A stretch of DNA of 64,000 nt from contig JAJEKV010000132.1 of assembly GCA_021234155.1 (NCBI GenBank), positions 1,804,226-1,868,225 on the forward strand. The letters are read 5' to 3'. A model generated the notes under the pieces. It worked only from the letters and a program-made list of their open reading frames with translations. It searched no databases and was not told where the DNA came from. The DNA comes from Isoetes taiwanensis. Lineage: Eukaryota > Streptophyta > Lycopodiopsida > Isoetales > Isoetaceae. The first letter of the stretch is position 1, and each line of letters starts with the position of its first letter. Positions 57,622 through 64,000 of this stretch are shown here, one piece after another. Both the position numbers and the translations under genes were made by a program.

Positions 57622-58765
57622 TTTTAGTGGCTATTTATCGCAAAATTGCTACATTTTTTTATTTTTGAAAAATTTGCCACCATGCGTAGTAGGTTCCCTT
57701 TAGTAAAATAATGAGATTAATTCGCCAAATTTTTCTGGAGAAGCTTTTCCTCTTCTACCACATTCGCCAACTATATGGACTTAGTGAAGGAGCTTTTTTG
57801 CCTCTCTATCAGTAATCTCAATTCTTAAAACTCAAACAAATCGCCTACTTAAAAAACATAGAGTTACCAATTCCACATAGTTAGGGAGTATAGAGGTGAA
57901 GGTTTTGAGTTTTTATTTACCTACGCGTTAAATGTCTATAGAACATGATAAGCCATAGCATTCGATGTCTTTATCATCGGATACAATTACATTTGAGAAA
58001 ATAGTACTCTCATATACAAAAGCAAAACAAAATGGGGGTTTACGGCATTAGTTAGTGGTTCTTATGTGTGTCATTCTGTTGTACTCATGACAACAATATT
58101 ATGGTAAGATTTTAGACATCGTCACAAGTACTAAACAAATACTTTAGTGATTAATATTTATCGCGACATGCACTACAAAAATTCTTGAAGTAAAAGTTAT
58201 CGCCTTCCAAAAGAATTTTGAATATAAGATTATCGCCAAAATAGTGATACCCATATTATGATATAGTACCATTAAAATCATCACTGGCTACAGGGCGGGA
58301 GCCATCAACCTGACTCATTTCAGAACTCAACTTGCAGACCATAGGGACTTGATCACCGCCCCCAGATGAGATGAGCAGTGCATTAGACCACAGGTCAAAT
58401 AGGAGGAAAAAATAAGCTTCGGCAAGGAGGGGGGGATAGAGCCCTTAGATACTACATGCCCTCCTCGGCGGCAAAAAGCAGCCATACACGGGAGTTTGCC
58501 CCCTGGGCGATTCATGCTAATCGCATTCTCAGGCTTCGGTAGATATGCAAGACTTCAATCGAGTGTCGACCATGCCATACTATTCAAGAGATCGATAGCA
58601 TTAAGTATCTTCAACTTCGTCGTCCCTTTCTTGCCGGTCTAGCAAAGCTAGCGCCACCGTCGCCTATACTTCAGGGGATATGAGAGTCAAGAGCTCAGAA
58701 GTGGCTATGCAAGGGGAACGGGCTACAAACATTCTCGAGACCGGAAGAGGAATTATCTCGATAAA
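57622..58765. other. Spacer, no gene seen
   Basis: AT-rich to about 58270, then GC-richer. The GC-richer part may belong to the retroelement whose gag remnant follows. No repeat or RNA gene is seen. Confidence 0.4.
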
Positions 58766-59460
58766 GTTCGGATATCTGTGAAATAAGAGCCTTACTAGCG
58801 AGAAAGGGCATCAAATACACCGCACTTAACGCCCAGCTTGCCTGGGCACACCACTTTAGGCCAAAGAAAAAGGAGAAGAAGAGGAGGAGATCGCCAACAT
58901 TGAACTCCTGATAGCACATCAATTCGATTCGTAATCGGAGGAGGAAGTGGAAGTTCAACACGATTGCGGAAGGTCGAAATGGGACAGACTAGAGAGAGGG
59001 CCAACTATCAAAAGAAAGTAGATTAAGCCCCAACAATGTGTGGAAAGCTCAAAACTTGAGCAATTTTTATGTAATAACGGTCAGGGGGATCGCTTTGAGG
59101 CATGGCTCGATGAAATGAGAGTATGGCAATGCCTACCTAATAGAGATAAGGACAAGGGCAGAATAGCCACCACAAACCTCTTGGGAGCTGTCAGAATATG
59201 GTGGAAGGATAATGCCAAAGCACATGGATTAAGCAGAGACAGCTGCAGATTCAAAAAGTTGGAATCTAATTTTTTTCATCCAAAGATACAGAATCTCTAG
59301 ATGATCTGTTGAACCCAAAACTAGATTTATAAGAATCAGCGGAAGTGGCTGCATACATTGCATATAAGATGCTGCCCCGAAATCCTTAGAATTATTCTGG
59401 CCCGTTCTTGTGCTCAATAAACCATGCCACATATGCTGCTTTTGAGGCTTTTCCTAGAGT
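58766..59460 (+). mobile_element. Ty3-type retrotransposon gag remnant
   Basis: The clearest part is DRFEAWLDEMRVWQCLPNRD, then KGRIATTNLLGAVRIWWKDN (59085-59220). This is the pattern of the retrotransposon gag domain: FxxWLxxM, KxxxAxxxLxGxAxxWW. Upstream frames give a lysine/arginine-rich stretch (RPKKKEKKRRRS, about 58850). A stop at about 59298 and frameshifts end the frame. No protease, RT or LTR could be placed. Confidence 0.55.
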
Positions 59461-59936
59461 CGAAGATCTTCCAGAGCCTCTTGGTGAAGAAGGCCAAGAA
59501 GTAGTGACATATGAAGTGACATTTGTATTTAGAAGACACGGAGGAGTTGCATGTATTTAAGAGGCTTTAGAGTAGGAATACTTCATTTTGGAACCTTGAA
59601 GCCTATTCCTATTTGAAAAGAATTAACATCGGACCTAAAGTTCCTGGCCTTGAAGAGCTTTCCCATGACTTTACAAACTTTGCAGCTCTTGCATCTTGTA
59701 AATCTATAGCCAGAGGTAGAATCAATCGACAAGGATTATTTCCATTCGTTCGCAATGCTTGTTAGAATGGTTAGGGCCGCGACTGGCCGAAGGAATCACC
59801 TGGGTTTTCTATTTTTCTTAGCCGGCGACTCAAAAATTAGAAGATCCAACAGTTGAGATGAAAAAAGGCTGACGTGACATGACGTGTGGCATAGCTAGAA
59901 TCGCAGCAATCGGTCACCTCGGGTGTGACGTTCCCT
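59461..59936. other. Spacer, no gene seen
   Basis: Possibly further remains of the gag/pol region, but no motif can be supported. Confidence 0.35.
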
Positions 59937-59966
59937 TAAAATATACGGTATATATACGTATATTTT
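59937..59966. repeat. Small AT palindrome
   Basis: AAAATATACG and CGTATATTTT are inverted 10-bp arms around a 10-bp TATA-rich centre. Confidence 0.6.
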
Positions 59967-60059
59967 GGGCCACGTCACCATACAAATCCATTGTATTTAG
60001 ATTTGTATGACAATTAGGTAGGTTCAAGTCACATTAAAATGTAACTTGATTAACCTTAG

Positions 60060-60175
60060 GAAAGGATAGCTCCACGTGGCACTACCTGATTGGGGTAACC
60101 GGCCACGTGTTCGCATCCTATTGGGCAAGGTGTCAACCCTAACCCTAACTTAGCCTATCCTATTGTTTAAGTTTG
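60060..60175 (+). promoter_or_regulatory. G-box pair and telo-box-like motif (repeat R2, copy b)
   Basis: CCACGTGG (60071-60078) and CCACGTGT (60103-60110) are ACGT-core elements bound by plant bZIP/bHLH factors. CCTATTGGGCAA (60117) and AACCCTAACCCTAAC (60135-60149), a telo-box-like motif, follow. The same order is seen on the opposite strand at 26330-26510. It could be a promoter or LTR U3. A 71-codon frame starts just downstream at 60173 but is not recognised. Confidence 0.4.
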
Positions 60176-63100
60176 GTTTTTCCGATGTCCCAAAAACTTT
60201 TTGGATTTTTTGTCCAGGTTGGTTTGCCTAAGGTTTGGGGTTTTTTTGTCGCCGGCAAACTTTCCCGACCAACCAAAAATCTTTTAACAAAAAAAAGGGT
60301 TTCGATGGGGTATGATTTTGGAGGACGTTTCTATTTTTGGATTCGATTGCTCTTTCTTCAGCAGTCGAGAGATGGATCGAAATTGTGACAGGTTGTACCT
60401 GCATGCGAATTCGGCATCCGGCATCCAGGGAGCTTTATTTTCACCGCTTCTTTAAGATAACCAACAATGTGTTCTAATCTTTGGCACCATCCCGTCTCTT
60501 ACAGATTTACTGGTATTTTTGGTTTTGTGACAGAGAATAGAGCCATCCGGCAGGCATGACAAAGCTGAGCTTTAGGTATGACATTAGGATTTCTTTCCCC
60601 AAATCGTCTCTCTTTTTTTTGTCTTTGCTTTCAGATTTGGGTTCGGTTGCTAGCTCCATAGCAGGGCTGGATCTTCAGCTTTAGCTAAATTTTTTTGGAT
60701 GATGTCTTGGCCGTATATTTCTTGCCTTTGTTCAAACTCGAAGTCTCAATATGTTTGCCATCAGGATTCCGGATTTTTGCCAGGCATTTTTCTTAAAAGT
60801 CATTCTTGGATTTTTATTTGAGGTAAAACTTGATAAGGGTGAAGCTGCAATTCGTCTCTGATGCATCTACTCCAGGTGGACCTGTATGCATGCCAGTGTA
60901 AAATATCAGTTTCAAGGGCATTTTTAGCTGAAGAGCCACTAAACCGTGGTTATCACCCTAAGGATCTCACGCTTTTAGCAGCAAGAATTGCATAAAGCTG
61001 TTATGTTCAATCTTGATTGGTTTATAATATGTTTCCATGTACCTTCTGCATTTACTTCTTGGATGCAGGATAACACCTATTGCAGGATGTTTTCTATTCT
61101 ATTCTATTCTTGAAGGTTCAAGATTTTTAGTCAAAATTAGAATGTTTAAGAGTTGTTTTATTTAAGAGTTGTTTGAAGCATCCAGTTCCTGACTATTTTT
61201 CCGTGCAAATGCTTCAGGCATATAACATATGTTGTTCTGGTTATTGCAGCATTTTGTTAGTGGATGCTTCATCGAATAAATTTAAAGGGTTTTTATCGGC
61301 ATTCTCACCATCTGCAGTAAGTATTCTATGTCTTGGTTTCTTTATTTGAAAGTTACAATCACGAAGGAAACTTGGTTCCTTTGCATTCATCCACTTCTCT
61401 GCTAGATTTGGCCTCCAACTTGCCGTTTGCTTTGATGCTTTCCATTTACTATTCTGTAAGCAAGAAAAGAAACAGATCAAGAAGCTTATATTCTTTAGCA
61501 TGCTTAGATAACATGCTAAGGAGATCCTTTTATATTCAGTTAGGATGTTCGCCGGATGGAAATCAAATTGCAGGATAATATGCTCATTTATCTTACTCTA
61601 GATTGATGCAGGTGTCAGTATATTTAGCTTGCCTCTGGTTGTTTTTCAAGATCACAAAGGGAAGAACATAGAATGCTTGGAATGCTTGGATCAGTAGATA
61701 CATTAGGCTTCTTTGGGCCATTTACAAGCTTTTTTTTTAAGCCACATTTGATGATTATGGCACCTTTTTCCTGTTTGATGCAATTACTTTCAATAAATAG
61801 ATTGAAATCAGATGTTCTTTAAAGGCATAGGTTGTGCCTGCTTATTATCAGGTATTGTTGAATCTCTACCTAATAGTGCCTAGGATGTTGCGTGGAAGCT
61901 TGATCTATAGTGACATCTGTACAAATGTTATCTCTGCAGTCTTCTAGAGGTTATTGCAGGAAAAAAATTAGATATCCAGTGTCTTCATCATTCCCTTTAG
62001 GGTTTTATAGCTTCTGCACATTAAATTATATTCTGTAGTTTGAAGTTTTGTTGAATTTGGTGGCAGATTCACACATCTATTTGATGCTTATGCATGTTTG
62101 TGTCATGTACATCATCATATCTATCAGCTGGGCTTTATAATATACCTAAAATTCTTATTTAGATCAAAACTTTGTTATTTAGAAGTCCATTTCTCATTAT
62201 ATTCTTGCAGCAAGCGTCAACAGCTTTTGGGTTTAAAAACTGGCATGGGATAGATTTGTCTCTGTCTAAATTCATTTGCTTTATCTTCACGATATCCTGC
62301 ATGAAAGAAAGCAAGATTTGGATCATTCCATTTATGGGTTTGCACGTGAAAACAGAAGGAAGCCGCTCATGTACAGGGATAACAAAGCATAAGTACTTCA
62401 TGGAGCGAAAATGCAACTGTGCAGTAGAGGTACGTTTCTATTATCCCTCTTCATATGCCAAAGTGCACATCAGGACCTCATCATTCAAAAGGACAACATA
62501 AAAGGCCAGTTCTTTCTTCATCTTTGTCATACGAAATTAGAGGTATTTTAATGCCTCTAATTCAACTATGAGTAGCTTCTAGGCAGCGTATTAAGAAACA
62601 GTGTCCTTTTGTAATAAGAAACAATATCCTTTTGTAATTCTTTCAGCTAGCTATCGTAATTTATCGAATCTAAGGTATGTTGGACCCTAGGTCTAATTCC
62701 ACAAGTCGTCTTTTGTTTTTAATAATAAATTCTTATTAGTCAATCTTCCTTTTGGTTTATGCATATTTTGTTTGTTTCTCACTAGAACAGAAGTTATAGC
62801 AACATGGGCTGTGAGATTTGGCAGTGAAGAGCATGCCTATAGCACTGATCAGGTTTTAACATTTTTTCTATATAAAAAACATTGATTATCTTTTTCCTAA
62901 TTGTCCTTGCAGTTTTGCATGAATCCGAAGGACCTACTCCGTATCCTCAATTCCAGCATTCTTCACTGCCAACAACATGCCAACAACAGTAAGATAATTT
63001 CATCAATCTTTGACTCTAATGAATGTGGACAAAGGGTACCTCAAAGGAGTACATTTGGTTGTGATGCTTTGTATAAAGCACAATGTGAGGAGGATGTTGT

Positions 63101-63300
63101 GTCGAAGGACATGTCACACAAGCACCCTCCTGTTGTTGTCCACTTCAAAATAGTACCTAAAGTCTATTTAATAATTTCGTTGATAGCACTCACAATGATC
63201 TGTGTGTTGTTTGTGTGTGATAATAACATAATGTGGATAAAAGTTAAAAGTCCACAACTTAGGTTGGGGTGACTAAACTACTTTATTGTCATGAGAATCT
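60176..63300. other. Possible decayed multi-exon gene, not identified
   Basis: T-rich, intron-like sequence with scattered short open blocks next to plausible splice sites: 61250-61320 ending CTGCA|GTAAGT; 62210-62430 with an open block ending GCAGTAGAG|GTACG; and 62901-63272, whose C-terminal part has a hydrophobic stretch YLIISLIALTMICVLFVC followed by a stop. The last could be a membrane anchor. No block matches a family I know. A (TTCTA)3-4 run lies at 61091-61113 without the LINE-type hairpin next to it. Confidence 0.3.
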
Positions 63301-63404
63301 CATTTTTCAAAAACTTTGTTTATACCAGACACCAACCACTTGAGGTAGACTTCATTTTTCAAAAACTTTGTTTATACCAGACACCAACCACTTGAGGTAG
63401 ACTT
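63301..63404. repeat. Exact 52-bp tandem duplication
   Basis: 63301-63352 and 63353-63404 are identical 52-bp units (starting CATTTTTCAAAAACTTTGTT). Recent, or an assembly artefact. Confidence 0.95.
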
Positions 63405-63837
63405 CGAATACAATCCTTTATAAGAGGATCGTTTATATCATACACTTAAGTAGACTTCAAAGCAACCCCTTTAGATATCTGAGAAGGTACAAATATGACT
63501 TTTTGTCAAATCTCACCATCAAATTAATCCAATGTTAATAGTCAACACATTTTAAAGGACTGAACATGGTTAAAGCATACAACATAGTCCCTACTTCACA
63601 ACCAACTACACAAATCTAAAGCATTAGGAATCCAATACAATAGAAAACATGGAAATAAAAGTGGTCTAGAAGTTGTTGAGATGAATTCGTCTTGGTAAAG
63701 ACTCCACGGTTGTTTAACCTTGGCTACTGAAGTGTGCCACAAGGTAGGATAATTAGTTGTTCTTTCATGTTAATTGGTTCTATCCAATATAGCAATAGTT
63801 GCTATATGCAACGGCTTTTATTTTTCCATTTCCAGAC

Positions 63838-63895
63838 AAATAGATAGATAGATAGATAATGGCTAAAGCCCGGCAACGCCGGGCACCATAACTAG
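63838..63895 (+). mobile_element. Helitron 3' terminus with GATA run
   Basis: A (GATA)5-like run, then the perfect hairpin GCCCGGCAACGCCGGGC (63868-63884), a 7-nt spacer ACCATAA and CTAG (63892-63895) followed by T. The spacer differs at one base from Helitron A's ACCATTA, so it belongs to the same family, on the plus strand. Its body should extend leftward; I could not find the matching TC 5' end in the window. Confidence 0.75.
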
Positions 63896-64000
63896 TAAAT
63901 ACCTAACCCTAAACCGGAAGACACTTTTGCTCCTCCCACTCTTGAGGCTATTGTCACGCCTGAAGTTCAGAATCAAGATCCAGAAGCTGCAGCATAGCAC

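Noticed and set aside
60133-60149. CCCTAACCCTAAC as interstitial telomere
   Set aside because: Only two units; short telo-box-like motifs are common in plant promoters and do not indicate a telomere relic.
61091-61113. (TTCTA)n run as another LINE 3' tail
   Set aside because: No GGCC hairpin and no LINE C-terminal coding sequence next to it, so treated as simple repeat.
1-64000. tRNA or rRNA genes
   Set aside because: I saw no A-box/B-box pair with a foldable cloverleaf and no rRNA-like conserved stretch, though a covariance-model scan would be more sensitive than reading by eye.

Overview
This is a piece of a plant nuclear genome. The one clearly intact multi-exon gene is a plant-type NADH-cytochrome b5 reductase. 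It sits among decayed plant-type gene copies (serine carboxypeptidase-like, WDR5-like WD40, kinesin-10-like, and a centromeric-H3-like histone) and many retroelements, Helitrons and inverted-repeat elements. The very low gene density, long AT-rich spacers and abundance of old LINEs suggest a large, repeat-rich genome. A fern or other non-seed plant is my guess, but the species cannot be fixed from sequence alone.

Layout. 1-3.9 kb: a GC-rich, badly decayed LINE on the minus strand (endonuclease, reverse transcriptase, C-terminal part), with a G-rich tract upstream of it. 4.3-4.7 kb: a 383-bp element with near-perfect 48-bp terminal inverted repeats. 6.1-9.2 kb: two more LINE 3' portions, one on each strand. 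10.8-15.0 kb: a segment framed by direct and inverted repeats that contains a microsatellite, a small ORF and a kinesin-10-like pseudogene. 15.97-16.71 kb: a LINE 3' end with a clean 197-codon ORF. 16.98 kb: a Helitron 3' terminus. 17-23 kb: almost empty apart from a possible LRR fragment. 23.1-26.3 kb: a LINE RT fragment, then a scrambled Ty1/copia element with a tRNA-Met-type primer-binding site and a duplicated RT segment. About 28-37.65 kb: head-to-tail Helitrons on the minus strand, two of them with defined ends. 38.0-40.0 kb: the cytochrome b5 reductase gene (nine coding exons, 282 aa). 41.1-42.4 kb: a small unknown ORF and two inverted-repeat structures. 42.7-45.0 kb: the serine carboxypeptidase-like pseudogene. 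46-48.4 kb: several unusual short repeat arrays and hairpins. 48.95-49.6 kb: the WDR5-like pseudogene. 51.9-55.2 kb: a nearly full-length LINE on the minus strand. 55.5-55.9 kb: the histone-H3/CENH3-like ORF with one in-frame stop. 56.5-57.6 kb: a broken acidic ORF of unknown function. 58.8-59.5 kb: a Ty3-type gag remnant. The rest is mainly non-coding, ending in a Helitron 3' terminus at 63.9 kb.

The most informative observations are: (1) a shared LINE 3'-end design, a GGCC-stem hairpin followed by 5-bp tandem repeats whose unit differs between copies; (2) Helitrons abutting end to end so that CTAG of one directly joins the TC of the next; (3) a CENH3-like histone reading frame with a single TGA where the family usually has arginine; (4) a kinesin fragment inside a repeat-bounded segment. 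Apart from the reductase there is no host operon or pathway: the window is mostly transposons and gene debris.
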